From NCBI GenBank assembly GCA_032622095.1, contig CP136067.1, forward strand, positions 39,041,549 to 39,105,548: a stretch of DNA of 64,000 nucleotides, in the 5' to 3' direction. This document shows positions 31,417 through 45,803 of the stretch, piece by piece (within the stretch, counting starts at the first letter, position 1; each line of letters starts with the position of its first letter). The notes beneath the pieces are model-generated. The model saw only the letters and a list, made by a program, of their open reading frames with translations, did not search any database and had not been told where the DNA came from. A program made the translations under genes and the position numbers. The stretch comes from Siphonodentalium dalli (Eukaryota > Mollusca > Scaphopoda > Gadilida > Siphonodentaliidae).

Positions 31417-32421
31417 TTGGACGCAGACTTAAGGAGACTTGAGGTACTAATCGTAACATATGATATCACGAGCCTATATACTAATCTGAGATTTAATGAA
31501 ATTATTGATGCTCTCAGAATTGAATTGGACAATAACTCAAACATTGTCTATAAAACACAACGTCCAAGTACTGACGAGTTGCTTGGAATAACTCGATTAT
31601 TACTCACTAAAAATGAGTTCACATTTAATGGAAAAAGCTACAGACAAATTGGAGGGGTGCCGATGGGAAGCATACCGTCACCAGTAATCAGTGACATTGC
31701 CATACATGCACATATATGCAAAATTATGGATCAATTTCCTCATAAAAACAAGATATTATTGCATAAACTGTTTCGTGTTGACGGAATCGTATTATTCCAT
31801 GGCTCTAAGGACGAGGCTATGTTACTTTTTAAGATTGCAAACTATATGCATGATCTCTTAAAGTTTACTTATGATATCAGCGAAAAAGAGGCTGCTTTTT
31901 TGGATTTGGACATATATAAGGGACCGAGCTTTGATGGTAGTAACACATTGGACTTTAAATGTCATATCAAGCAAACGGAAGCTTTCCAATGTCTACACAG
32001 AGCGTCTAACCACCCTACCAACAATTTTAGGTCGTTTGTACGAGGGGATTGCATACGATATCTGAGAAATTGCAATAATGAATCTGATTTTATTGCCAGG
32101 AGGGAGATATTTGTGGTAAAACTACAACAACGTGGATATTCTGGCTCTGAAATTCAACAATACAAGGGGGATATTAAATTCACAGATCGAAATTCCTACC
32201 TGACGAGGAGCGGGATGGGTACAAAACAGGGCACACACAATATATTACTCACCACAACATATCATAAAGGTTCAAATAATTTATCAAGAACATTGGGAAA
32301 ATATTGGAACATGATTTCCGATTCTAGCCGATTAAATGCGGTTTTTTCTGACTCTAAACCTAGCATTATTTATAAAAGGGGCCGAAATCTGGGAGAAACC
32401 ATCTCTATCAAACGAGTCTAG
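31417..32421 (+). pseudogene. Penelope-like reverse transcriptase, damaged
   Basis: Open frame of about 334 codons without a proper ATG; the N-terminal region of a normal element is missing or out of frame. Conserved motifs are 'VTYDITSLYTN' (palm, first catalytic Asp), 'YRQIGGVPMGS' plus 'SPVISDIA' (fingers/palm), a thumb-side 'FLDLDIY', and the C-terminal 'KPSIIYKRGRNLGE' seen in Penelope-like proteins. The usual YxDD box reads 'FRVDGIVLF', so the second catalytic Asp is Gly and the enzyme should be inactive. No GIY-YIG domain follows. Related full-length proteins are about twice as long. Confidence 0.85.
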
Positions 32422-33186
32422 CATACATGCACATTATACCAAGATGGAACATGGACGGAAAATGCCAACTGGGATAGCAGGACAAACTAGGAAAATCTAT
32501 ATCATACATCTATATAGTGGAACTTTTAAGAGTCGAACCAAATTTCACACATGGGTTGGAATCTGAGATTACTTACCAGTAGTCAATTTATCCCGGGCAG
32601 GAAGGCACGGATCTTGACAGGGGTTATCGATGCCATTTTAATGACTTGAAACTTAAAGCAGACCGCACCTCGTAAAACATTCCCAAAGGGCGTGAACGAG
32701 TGGCTTGATCCAGTGAAATACCTACTGATGAGTAGAACAAAGAAAGCTCTCTTCAGGTTAATGTGATCAATTCTATTAGTGAGAGGCGTGAACTCCACCC
32801 AGCTGATGTGTATGGACCACACGTCAGATTGAGGTCCTTTCAGGTAGCATATCGACTCTAACTATAGGAAGTTGTTGTCCTATGAAATACAAACAATTCA
32901 CTGGATTGAGTGAAAATTCTCACAAAATCAGACTGGGCTATACACCCATGATTAACTAAATCCTGCTATACACAGGTTTCGGCGACATACTCGCAAATAT
33001 CACAGAATTATATTGGGCTCTACACCCTTGAGTAACTAAATCCTGATATACACAGGCTATAACGACATACTCGCAAATATTGGATGACAGACACCCAGGA
33101 AAGGTGTAGTTTGGCAAAAGTTTTGGCATAATTTGAGTATGCATCATAACTGCATACCGACTTGTTGTTTGCTAACACATATAATA
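32422..33186 (+). other. 3' part of the Penelope-like element, non-coding; 80-bp duplication
   Basis: A short open stretch at 32336-32566 may be decayed coding sequence. 'gggct.tacaccc' to 'gacatactcgcaaatat' occurs twice with an 80-bp period (32935 and 33015). Confidence 0.5.
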
Positions 33187-33448
33187 TGGTATACTTACAC
33201 ATGGATGGGTTACATACCTGATGAGACAGACCCTCATTTAACCATAATTCTGGTTTAATATAAATGTAGTCGAAACATTGCTACCACCGATTATTCCAAT
33301 TCTGTGACTGCACACCACATGAATTGGGTGAAATGTATAATTGTGGTATTATGTAGTGGTGACGCACTCATGTTGCAATGTAGTATGTCATGTGGTGACT
33401 GGCCATAATTTTGACGGCGGAGTAGGAAATTTCCTATCTTGTATTGAA
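33187..33448 (+). repeat. Penelope-like right terminal repeat (pLTR)
   Basis: Copy of 30875-31136 with scattered substitutions. It carries CTGATGAG at 33218-33225 and CGAAAC at 33271-33276, so the hammerhead-like core is conserved; stem I differs (ACATAC for ACATGC). Confidence 0.85.
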
Positions 33449-36400
33449 ATTTCATAACCAGAATGTATGTCATTTAAGAGTCATGTCACATGAAATTTAA
33501 CTGAATGATGATAATACATGTAGTCCTGTGTCAATAACATCAGTGTCATCAATCGGCAGATCCACAGATATAATCAAACTATATATATATCATGCAAGCC
33601 AAATTTTAACTCACACATACGTTTCCATATTTAACAGTTTATATGTTTTCATTAAAAAAAACATACTTTTGTCATATCTGGCTAGAAATTGGTCATCAGT
33701 GAAATGTATGGCACAAACAACGGCAAATTCAACAGGTTCCCATTTGTCATTTCTCTTGATTGGCACGTTACTCCGTCGAATGGCGATTATCCATTTCTCA
33801 CGAAGCTGTAAAGTGGCTTCATTGGCAGATTTTGGAAATAAAATGTCCACCGCGATTGTTGCAGTACATTGCACAACATTGTCCTGGCATTTTCTGTGAA
33901 TATTTAGTTGCAGAGAGATAGATATTAATAATAATCAGGCGTAATACATCTCCTTCGTTGTAAATCCAACGCGGAAGTGAATAGCCATTGACATAACCGG
34001 AAATTGATATATCTGTTGGTGCGCCCGGTAGCCGCTGGCGTTAAGAGAAATAACCACAAAAAGATAGCCCATTGGGCTATCTCATTCCGGGGACGTAACT
34101 CGTGGTCATCAGCCCAAGACACTCCCGGTAGAGTATCTCGTACAATGGATACTGCTGTTCTAGACTAATATCAGGGTGTTGAAACTGTTGTGTCGGCGAG
34201 TTTATGTGCGAAAATACCGCCCCTTTGTGGGAGTTGCGTGTGTTATTATATAAACGGTGATTGTGGTTCAAGGATATATCGGAAATGGCGATCAGTAAAC
34301 ACGAAATATGAGTCGGTGAAACAATAGGCGCTAGATTCCGCCTGGAACAGACAAAATCATATTCACGGCTAAAGGGTTTATGTGTTTACTAAGCCCGAGG
34401 ACAGAATATACTAACACGAATTTATCGCATAGAGAACTATAAAATGGAAACCATGAACCATGTACATACTACATACATCTATTCACGATTTCAGAATCTG
34501 CTCCAAAATACGACGATTATACACTCAAACAACTGAAGGAAGAACTGGGAAAAAGAAATGGAAAACTGTCTAGTCGTAAACATGAACTAGTTGACCGGTA
34601 TTAAAGTCGTTTTTGTTGCAAATATACCAAAATAATATCATTTCCATTTGTAAAAATATTCACAATTTAAATGATTTTACGAATTTAAATGAAAAAGAGA
34701 GAATATTGAGTAAAACATTTAATTTTGTGTGTAAACAAATACTAATTTTCTCCCGAAATAAGACAAACGCTCTTTGTTGCTGCCATATCAGGGATAGAAT
34801 GAGGAACACCCTTTTTTGGTCCATGTCGTGTGAATGGCTGTTTTTTTCAATGCATCTTTTGTGGTTACATAATGCCCGTAGAAAAGTAGTTAAGATATGT
34901 ATCGACCTATTCCGATACGAGTAAAATTCAAAAGCTAATAATATTTTGTGTATGTTGAAGCGCAAACCGCCATGTGGCTTTACATTATTATTAAATCAGG
35001 CTGTTAACCCATGTAATGCTGTAAAATATACCGTCTGGCAAAACTTGAAGGATGTTGTTTCGGAATGTGGCACTTTTATATGTAAAAGCCATCCATATTT
35101 AGCCAGCAGTCCAGATTGAATAGATAGTTCTTCGAAAGTAGTTGAAGTTAACTTAAATGCCCATATTATGCACGAAACACCACGATTTCGCCAGAAACAG
35201 TTAACTACATTTTAAATGTTAATCAGAAATTGTCTTTGAAAATCTCCGATAAATATTTCTACCAGGTCCAGGGTCAGTTGTTGTGTAGGGGATGAAAGAA
35301 TGTGTTGTTATCGTCTACACATTTATTGACTTCAAAGTGATCAATATTAAAAGAGATGATAAGTTTATATAAAAATGCACTGCTGAAGGATTGTCCTTGA
35401 ATTTATGAATACTGAAAGACGGAACTTTCTTAAATGAAGATTCCTCTGTTTGGGCTGTGGCACTGCATGATGATAATACATGTAGTCCGGTGTCAATAAC
35501 ATCAGTGTCATCAATCGGCAGATCCACATATATAGAATTTCTACGTTATGTTATGAAAACTCGCTTGAATTTACGAAATGAACTGAACAGTATTTAAATA
35601 AGTATAGCACATATCAAGCTACATGTACTTCAATATAGAGGAATTGAACTTGTATTACATTAGATCAGTTATTAAGCAAAATCAATAAAGAGCGTTGCTT
35701 ATTTCATTAGCATTGTCCAGTACGGCTTCATTACAATGTTTATTAATAATTTATGAATTCTTGAAATAGCGAAAATATGACATGCAGATAGGTAAATGAA
35801 TGTTTTTGGTTATATACCGGTATAATGTTACATTGTTAGTTGGATATTTACAAATACATATGGTTATGTAAATTACTTATTTTAAAGAGAATATAGATTC
35901 AAATGATTCGAGGCCAAATTGACTCCATTGTTTTATTCATTTCCATATACAGGTCATATAACAGAAAGAGGATTTTTGGTATTCACCATAACCGGCTTGA
36001 ACTAATGTCTAGAAAATAGTGTTATCGTTCATTCGACCAGACTTTAAATTTCATAACCAGAATGTATGTCAGTTAAGAGTCATGTCACATGAAATGTAAC
36101 TGAATGATGATAATACATGTAGTCCTGTGTCAATAACATCAGTGTCATCAATCGGCATATCCACAGATATAGTCAAAATATATATATCATGCAAGCCAAA
36201 GTTTAACTCAAACATACGTTTCCATATTTAACAGTTTATATGTTTTCATAAAAAAAACCCATACTTTTGTCATATCTGGCTAGAAATTGGTCATCAGTGA
36301 AATGTATGGCACAAACAACGGCAAATTCAACAGGTTCCCATTTGTCATTTCTCTTGATTGGCACGTTAGTCCGTCGAATGGCGATTATCCATTTCTCACG

Positions 36401-37800
36401 AAGCTGTAAAGTAGCTTCATTGGCAGATTTTCGAAATAAAATGTCCACCACGATTGTTGCAGTACATTGCACAAAATTGTCCTGGCATATTCTGTGAATA
36501 TTTAGTTGCAGATAGCTAGATATTAATAATAATCAGGCGTAATACATCTCGTTCGTTGTAAATCCAACGCGGAGGTGAATAGCCATTGGCATAACCGGAA
36601 ATTGATACATATGTTGGTGCGCCCCGTAGAGGCCGCTGGCGTTAAGGGAAATAACCACAAAAAGATAGCCCATTGGGCTATCTCATTCCGGGGACGTAAC
36701 TCGTGGTCATCAGCCCAAGACACTCCCGGTAGAGTCTCGCGAACAATGGATACTGCTGTTCTAGACTAATACCAGGGTGTTGACACTGTTGTGTCGGCGA
36801 GTTTATGTGCGAAAATACCGCCCCTTTGTGGGAGTTGCGTGTGTTATTCAAGGATATATCGGAAATAGCGATCAGTAAACACGAAATATGAGTCGGTGAA
36901 ACAATAGGCGCTAGATTCCGCCTGGAACAGACAAAATCATATTCACGGCTAAAGGGTTTATGTGTTTACTAAGCCCGAGGACAGAATATACTAACACGAA
37001 TTTATCGCATGGAGAACTATAAAATGGAAACCATGAACCATGTACATAGTCCAGGGTTGGGGCGATTACATGCCAATGTAATCGATTACGATTACAATTA
37101 CTTTTGATTTACATGATTACGATTACTGATTACATTTTTTAGAATGTAATCGATTACGATTACAATTACTTTAGTAAATGTAATCGATTACTTTTTGATT
37201 ACATCTGATTACAATTGTTAGTTTCCAACCATTTTGATCGCATAGGAATAAATAATGAAATAATTTAAATTAACATTTCAAATTTGATTGAATAAAGACA
37301 TATCACTGCATAACATGGAAACAAGAAACGACTGAAACAATAGAAAGAAGCAACCAATAAACATATAAACTGTTTACATTTACATGTATTGGAAATGTTT
37401 CATCATGAAGTTATGCACCAACTTATTGGGAATACATTATGTTTTATGTGTATTCATTTATGTAAATATATTTTAATATATTTTTAATTTTCTTACATGC
37501 ATTCAAACTAACGCATACTATTTATGAAACTATCACCAGAAGCAATTATAAATTATTTGCATGTTCTGTTAGATTCAATACGCAACACAATGAAGATAAC
37601 ACTAAGATTTATTTGATGATCATCCGTTGTTAATCCTGATGAGGATTAAATGAGGCTTAACTCCATGAGTGCAGTAAATGACAAACCAGCTAATTAGGTC
37701 TACCAATGGACATCACACCTGCTTTGTTCAGTTAATTAGCCCTATTGTACCAGTGTGACTCTACAGCCATTGTCTGCAGTCTATATCTATATTTGCGAAT

Positions 37801-39106
37801 GTCTGTCTGTCTGTCTGTCTGTGTTCTATAGAAATTCACAGGGGACCATCTAGATGATGCCAAAGGGGTCTACTAGGAGTAGCTTTTTACGAGAAAGGTA
37901 ATGGTCGGGGTTAGAATTTTCTAAAGTGACGCCGTTGTTGTCAGGGGAGGGGCAGAAAAAAAAATTGTCGCCGATTGCCACCAAACGTATACGTAATAAT
38001 CCCCATGATATGAGGAATCTAATGGTGTGGTTTAAATATGGCTAAAGTCGCGCCGTTCGCGTCAGGGGTGCCCGGAAGGGGGAGGGGCATATTTTTTTTC
38101 TGTCGCCGATTTCCACCAAACTTATATATAATCATCCCCATGATATGAAACAACCAAAGGTGTGGTTTAAAAGTGGCGTCGTTCGAGTCAGGGACGCACG
38201 GAAGGGGAGAGGGGCACAACAATTGAAAAACTAATTTTAGCGCCGATCTCCACCAAATTGATATAAATTCTTCTTCATTATACAAGGAATCAAATTGTGC
38301 GCTTTAACAACGCCAAATTGTTGTCTTTTGGTTGATAGATTAGGAGTGGTGGGCACTAAATTTGATAATAATTGGTTTAGTCGCCGATTGCCACCACACT
38401 TATACAAAATCATCCCCATGGTATGAGGAGTCTAATGGTGTTGCTTATATCTGTCAAATGTGGCCTCATTCGAGTCAGGGTTGCATTGAAAGGGATGCAC
38501 AATTTTGTTGCGCCAATTTCCACCAAATTGATACACGTTCTTATCCAAGATACGAGGAATCTAATCGTGTAATTTAAAGACGCCATAGTGGTGCTGTTTG
38601 TTTGAGAGATGGGGGTGTGGATTGGCACTAAATTTGATTAAAAAAAATTGTTTAGTCGCCGATTATCACCAAACTTATAAACAATCATCTCCATGATATC
38701 AGGAGTACAATCGTGTGGTTTAAGGATGTCATAAGTTGGGCCATTCGAGTCAGTTGTGTAAAGAGATGAGAGGGACACAACAAATTATATCTATATGTTT
38801 AGTGCCGATTTCCACCAGAATGATACATATTCTTCTCTGTGATACGAGGAATCTTATCGTGTCGTTTAGATACACCATATGGGTGAGAGATATAGGGACC
38901 TTAAATTTGATACGAATTTGTATACTCGCCAATGTCCACCAATTTCATATATATGCATCTCTAATCTCTAATGAGTCTTAGTGTGTGCAGCTTGAGACTG
39001 ACATAGGGACGGGAGGGTCACCAAGACTGATACAAAATATTTTTAGTACTAATTACCATCAAATTCAGACATTTTCTTCTCAAATGATACAAGAAATCAA
39101 ATCGTG

Positions 39107-39138
<32 letters not shown>

Positions 39139-40540
39139 GTGCGTTCTAAATATAACTTTACGCGGTACAATTGAGATGGCACCAAGGCGTTCTAAGAGTG
39201 ATAACTGTTTACAAGGAAGATATCGGTGCGGGTAAAAATTTTCTAAAATGACGCTGTTGGTGTCAGGGGAAGAAAAAAAAAGGGGGGGGGGTCGGCAAAA
39301 TTAAAAATATATCGTGAAATAGTTTTGTCGCCGATTTCCACCAAACGAATACATAATCACCTTCGCAATATGGCTTTGTTCGAGTCAACGTTGCATCAAC
39401 AATTGATTTAATAAACTATTTTAGACCAGATTTCAACCAAATTGAAATATTATTCTTCTCTATGATACGAGGAATATCATCGTGTGATTTAAAGACGTCA
39501 AATTGCTGTCGGTTGGGTGAGAGATATGGGTCATAACTATTCTCAGAATTTGTTTAGTTGCTGATTTCCACCAAACATATATATAATCATCGCCAGTATA
39601 TCATGCACCCATGAGTCTAATGGGAGTGGTTTAAATATGTCAAAAGAGGCAAACGCTGGTGCAAATTTATTTGGCACAATTTCCACCGAATTCATACACG
39701 TTTTTCTCTAATGATATACCATGAATTAAATCACATTTGGTGTCGTTTGCGTCGCGGGTGGCGAGCGGATATGCACTATCATTGATAAGATTGCTATTCG
39801 CCTTTATCCACATATAAGTTATATACAGTAATAAACAGTCACCCAGGCCATCTCCATATCATTAAGTATTTTTGGACGTTCACATTTCACAATCCCGACA
39901 TATGGTGACCCACTTAAGTCACTTGAACAATTATATCTTCTTAACTGTCATATTTATATTGAAATAGCAATCAGGGCATTCACAAAATGAGCTAGCAAAA
40001 AGAGATACATAGAAGAAGCATTACATGTATATTTATCATTCTATTGAAGAGATACATATATTCGTGCAAACTGAGAGACCCCGAACCGTCAGAGGATTGC
40101 ATATATATTATAACAAAATTCAGTCTGTTCCATTCAATACAGTTTCCACAAAAAAGTTACAATTTGTCAAGAGATATGGAAGGCCTGTTCAAAAATAGTG
40201 GTCACAGTGTGCAGTCAAATATAGTTTCTTCTGATTTACAAGAAAATGCAGTTAGTAGCATAAGACTTTTCAGGATCCTCCCAATACTGCACATATGACA
40301 AGAGTTTTTTAACAGACTCCTCGACTGACATAAACAACTCAAAATCTCGCATTGTGCCTGGCACATGTAGCTAATATTTATGCGCATCAACATTTTGTTT
40401 AAACTGAGAATATTTAGCCAATATATAGCACCATGAACAGAGGAGCACCTGGAAATTTCTTTGAAACATCTGTATCTTCATGGAGATAGCCAGGTGTCCT
40501 CGAGAACTTAGTCCAACCCACTAAATTGATTGATACATCT
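37801..40540 (+). repeat. Helitron internal unit 1 (~2.74 kb)
   Basis: Starts (CTGT)n then GTGTTCTATAGAAATTC. It is composed of diverged monomers (roughly 100-190 bp apart) with the landmark 'cgccgatttccaccaaa', 'atgatatgaggaatctaat' and 'cgttcgagtcaggg'. No gene; short frames on both strands recur in each unit but follow the monomer structure. Confidence 0.88.
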
Positions 40541-43292
40541 CTGTCTGTCTGTCTGTCTGCCTGTGTTCTATATAAATTCACAGGGGACCATCTAGATGAT
40601 GCCAAAGGGGTCTACTAGGAGTAGCTTTTTACGAGAAAGATAATGGTCGGGGTTAGAATTTTCTAAAGTGACGCCGTTGTTGTCAGGGGCAGAAAAGGGG
40701 GAGGGGCAGAAAAACAAATTGTCGCCGATTGCCACCAAACGTATACGTAATAATCCCCATGATATGAGGAATCTAATGGTGTGGTTTAAATATGGCTAAA
40801 GTCGCGCCGTTCGCGTCAGGGGTGCCCGGAAGGGGGAGGGGCATATTTTTTTTCTGTCGCCGATTTCCACCAAACTTATATATAATCATCCCCATGATAT
40901 GAAAAAACCAACGGTGTGGTTTTAAAATGGCGTCGTTCGAGTCAGGGACGCACGGAAGGGGAGAGGGGCACACAAATTGAAAAACTAATTTTAGCGCCGA
41001 TCTCCACCAAATTGATATAAATTCTTCTTCATTATACAAGGAATCAAATTGTGCGCTTTAACAACGCCAATTTGTTGTCTTTTGGTTGAGAGATTAGGAG
41101 GGGTGGGCACTAAATTTGATAATAATTGGTTTAGTCGCCGATTGCCAGCACACTTATACAAAATCATCCCCAGGGTATGAGGAGTCTAATGGTGTTGCTT
41201 ATATCTGTCAAATGTGGCCTCATTCGAGTCAGGGTTGCATTGAAAGGGATGCACAATTTTGTTGCGCCAATTTCCACCAAATTGATACACGTTCTTATCC
41301 AAGATACGAGGAATCTAATCGTGTAATTTAAAGACGCCATAGTGGTGCTGTTTGTTTGAGAGATTGGGGTGTGGATTGGCACTAAATTTGATTAAAAAAA
41401 ATTGTTTAGTCGCCGATTATCACCAATCTTATAAACAATCATCTCCATGATATCAGGAGTACAATCGTGTGGTTTAAGGATGTCATAAGTTGGGTCATTC
41501 GAGTCAGTTGTGTAAAGAGATGAGAGGGACACAATAAATTATATCTATATGTTTAGTGCCGATTTCCACCAGAATGATACATATTCTTCTCTGTGATACG
41601 AGGAATCTTATCGTGTCGTTTAGATACACCATATGGGTGAGAGATATAGGGACCTTAAATTTGATACGAATTTGTATACTCGCCAATTTCCACCAATTTC
41701 ATATATATGCATCTCTAATCTCTAATGAGTCTTAGTGTGTGCAGCTTGAGACTGACATAGGGACGGGAGGGTCACCAAGACTGATACACAATATTTTTAG
41801 TACTAATTACCATCAAATTCAGACACGATCTTTTCAAATGATACAAGAAATCAAATCGTGCTGTCTGTTTGTCTGTCTGTCTGTCTGTGTGCGTTCTAAA
41901 TATAACTTTACGCGGTACAATTGAGATGGCACCAAGGCGTTCTAAGAGTGGTAACTGTTTACAAGGAAGATAACGGTGCGGGTAAAAAAATTCTAAAATG
42001 ACGCTGTTGGTGTCAGGGGAAGTAAAAAAAGGGGGGGGGGGGGTCGGCAAAATTAAAAATATATCGTGAAATAGTTTTGTCGCCGATTTCCACCAAACTA
42101 ATACATAATCACCTTCGCAATATGGCTTTGTTCGAGTCAACGTTGCATCAACAATTGATTTAATACACTATTTTTGACCAGATTTCCACCAAATTGAAAT
42201 ATTATTCTTCTCTATGATACGAGGAATATCATCGTGTGATTTAAAGACGTCAAATTGCTGTCGGTTGGGTGAGAGATATGGGTCATAACTATTCTCAGAA
42301 TTTGTTTAGTTGCTGATTTCCACCAAACATATATATAATCATCGCCAGTATATCATGCACCCATGAGTCTAATGGGAGTGGTTTAAATATGTCAAAAGAG
42401 GCAAACGCTGGTGCAAATTTATTTGGCACAATTTCCACCGAATTCATACACGTTTTTCTCTAATGATATACCATGAATTAAATCACATTTGGTGTCGTTT
42501 GCGTCGCGGGTGGCGAGCGGATATGCACTATCATTGATAAGATTGCTATTCGCCTTTATCCACATATAAGTTATATACAGTAATAAACAGTCACCCAGGC
42601 CATCTCCATATCATTAAGTATTTTTGGACGTTCACATTTCACAATCCCGACATATGGTGACCCACTTAAGTCACTTGAACAATTATATCTTCTTAACTGT
42701 CATATTTATATTGAAATAGCAATCAGGGCATTCACAAAATGAGCTAGCAAAAAGAGATACATAGAAGAAGCATTACATGTATATTTATCATTCTATTGAA
42801 GAGATACATATATTCGTGCAAACTGAGAGACCCCGAACCGTCAGAGGATTGCATATATATTATAACAAAATTCAGTCTGTTCCATTCAATACAGTTTCCA
42901 CAAAAAAGTTACAATTTGTCAAGAGATATGGAAGGCCTGTTCAAAAATAGTGGTCACAGTGTGCAGTCAAATATAGTTTCTTCTGATTTACAAGAAAATG
43001 CAGTTAGTAGCATAAGACTTTTCAGGATCCTCCCAATACTGCACATATGACAAGAGTTTTTTAACAGACTCCTCGACTGACATAAACAACTCAAAATCTC
43101 GCATTGTGCCTGGCACATGTAGCTAATATTTATGCGCATCAACATTTTGTTTAAACTGAGAATATTTAGCCAATATATAGCACCATGAACAGAGGAGCAC
43201 CTGGAAATTTCTTTGAAACATCTGTATCTTCATGGAGATAGCCAGGTGTCCTCGAGAACTTAGTCCAACCCACTAAATTGATTGATACATCT
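40541..43292 (+). repeat. Helitron internal unit 2 (2752 bp)
   Basis: Starts CTGTCTGTCTGTCTGCCTGTG; nearly identical to unit 3 in its overlap and very similar to unit 1. Confidence 0.92.
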
Positions 43293-45803
43293 CTGTCTGT
43301 CTGTCTGTCTGCCTGTGTTCTATATAAATTCACAGGGGACCATCTAGATGATGCCAAAGGGGTCTACTAGGAGTAGCTTTTTACGAGAAAGATAATGGTC
43401 GGGGTTAGAATTTTCTAAAGTGACGCCGTTGTTGTCAGGGGCAGAAAAGGGGGAGGGGCAGAAAAACAAATTGTCGCCGATTGCCACCAAACGTATACGT
43501 AATAATCCCCATGATATGAGGAATCTAATGGTGTGGTTTAAATATGGCTAAAGTCGCGCCGTTCGCGTCAGGGGTGCCCGGAAGGGGGAGGGGCATATTT
43601 TTTTTCTGTCGCCGATTTCCACCAAACTTATATATAATCATCCCCATGATATGAAAAAACCAACGGTGTGGTTTTAAAATGGCGTCGTTCGAGTCAGGGA
43701 CGCACGGAAGGGGAGAGGGGCACACAAATTGAAAAACTAATTTTAGCGCCGATCTCCACCAAATTGATATAAATTCTTCTTCATTATACAAGGAATCAAA
43801 TTGTGCGCTTTAACAACGCCAATTTGTTGTCTTTTGGTTGAGAGATTAGGAGGGGTGGGCACTAAATTTGATAATAATTGGTTTAGTCGCCGATTGCCAG
43901 CACACTTATACAAAATCATCCCCAGGGTATGAGGAGTCTAATGGTGTTGCTTATATCTGTCAAATGTGGCCTCATTCGAGTCAGGGTTGCATTGAAAGGG
44001 ATGCACAATTTTGTTGCGCCAATTTCCACCAAATTGATACACGTTCTTATCCAAGATACGAGGAATCTAATCGTGTAATTTAAAGACGCCATAGTGGTGC
44101 TGTTTGTTTGAGAGATTGGGGTGTGGATTGGCACTAAATTTGATTAAAAAAAATTGTTTAGTCGCCGATTATCACCAATCTTATAAACAATCATCTCCAT
44201 GATATCAGGAGTACAATCGTGTGGTTTAAGGATGTCATAAGTTGGGTCATTCGAGTCAGTTGTGTAAAGAGATGAGAGGGACACAATAAATTATATCTAT
44301 ATGTTTAGTGCCGATTTCCACCAGAATGATACATATTCTTCTCTGTGATACGAGGAATCTTATCGTGTCGTTTAGATACACTATATGGGTGAGAGATATA
44401 GGGACCTTAAATTTGATACGAATTTGTATACTCGCCAATTTCCACCAATTTCATATATATGCATCTCTAATCTCTAATGAGTCTTAGTGTGTGCAGCTTG
44501 AGACTGACATAGGGACGGGAGGGTCACCAAGACTGATACACAATATTTTTAGTACTAATTACCATCAAATTCAGACACGATCTTTTCAAATGATACAAGA
44601 AATCAAATCGTGCTGTCTGTTTGTCTGTCTGTCTGTCTGTGTGCGTTCTAAATATAACTTTACGCGGTACAATTGAGATGGCACCAAGGCGTTCTAAGAG
44701 TGGTAACTGTTTACAAGGAAGATAACGGTGCGGGTAAAAAAATTCTAAAATGACGCTGTTGGTGTCAGGGGAAGTAAAAAAAGGGGGGGGGGGGTCGGCA
44801 AAATTAAAAATATATCGTGAAATAGTTTTGTCGCCGATTTCCACCAAACTAATACATAATCACCTTCGCAATATGGCTTTGTTCGAGTCAACGTTGCATC
44901 AACAATTGATTTAATACACTATTTTTGACCAGATTTCCACCAAATTGAAATATTATTCTTCTCTATGATACGAGGAATATCATCGTGTGATTTAAAGACG
45001 TCAAATTGCTGTCGGTTGGGTGAGAGATATGGGTCATAACTATTCTCAGAATTTGTTTAGTTGCTGATTTCCACCAAACATATATATAATCATCGCCAGT
45101 ATATCATGCACCCATGAGTCTAATGGGAGTGGTTTAAATATGTCAAAAGAGGCAAACGCTGGTGCAAATTTATTTGGCACAATTTCCACCGAATTCATAC
45201 TCGTTTTTCTCTAATGATATACCATGAATTAAATCACATTTGGTGTCGTTTGCGTCGCGGATGGCGAGCGGATATGCACTATCATTGATAAGATTGCTAT
45301 TCGCCTTTATCCACATATAAGTTATATACAGTAATATACAGTCACCCAGGCCATCTCCATATCATTAAGTAGTTTTGGACGTTGACATTTCACAATTCCG
45401 ACATATGGTGACCCACTTAAGTCACTTGAACAATTATATCTTCTTAACTGTCATATTTATATGGGAATAGCAATCAGGGCATTCACAAAATGAGCTAGCA
45501 AAAAGAAAATGCAGTTAGTAGCATAAGACTTTTCAGGATCCTCCCAATACTGCACATCTGACAAGGGTTTTATAACAGACTCCTCGACTGACATAAACAA
45601 CTCAAAATCTCGCTCTGTGCCTGGCACATGTAGCTAATATTTATGCGCATCAACAATTTGTTTAAACTGAGAATATTTAGCCAATATATAGCACCATGAA
45701 CAGAGGAGCACCTGGAAATTTCTTTGAAACATCTGTATCTTCATGGAGATAGCCAGGTGTCCTCGAGAACTTAGTCCAACCCACTAAATTGATTGATACA
45801 TCT
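43293..45803 (+). repeat. Helitron internal unit 3 with a ~240-bp deletion
   Basis: Same sequence as unit 2 until 'gagctagcaaaaag' near 45505, where it jumps to 'aaaatgcagttagtag', losing the part equivalent to 42755-42995. It ends 'attgattgatacatct', then the unique Helitron 3' part (45804-46146) follows. Confidence 0.9.

Larger units (their letters stand above)
30875..33448 (+). mobile_element. Penelope-like retroelement with direct terminal repeats, degenerate
   Basis: A 262-bp sequence at 30875-31136 recurs at 33187-33448 in the same orientation with few differences. Between them is a reverse transcriptase of the Penelope-like type. Direct pseudo-LTRs carrying hammerhead motifs are known for this class. 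No GIY-YIG endonuclease was recognised downstream of the RT, so this copy is defective or of an endonuclease-lacking type. Its right end abuts the first unit of the 2.6-kb array. Confidence 0.82.

Noticed and set aside
38019-45803. Short frames recurring in the Helitron units
   Set aside because: They follow the internal monomers and are open on both strands; no Rep or helicase motif is present.
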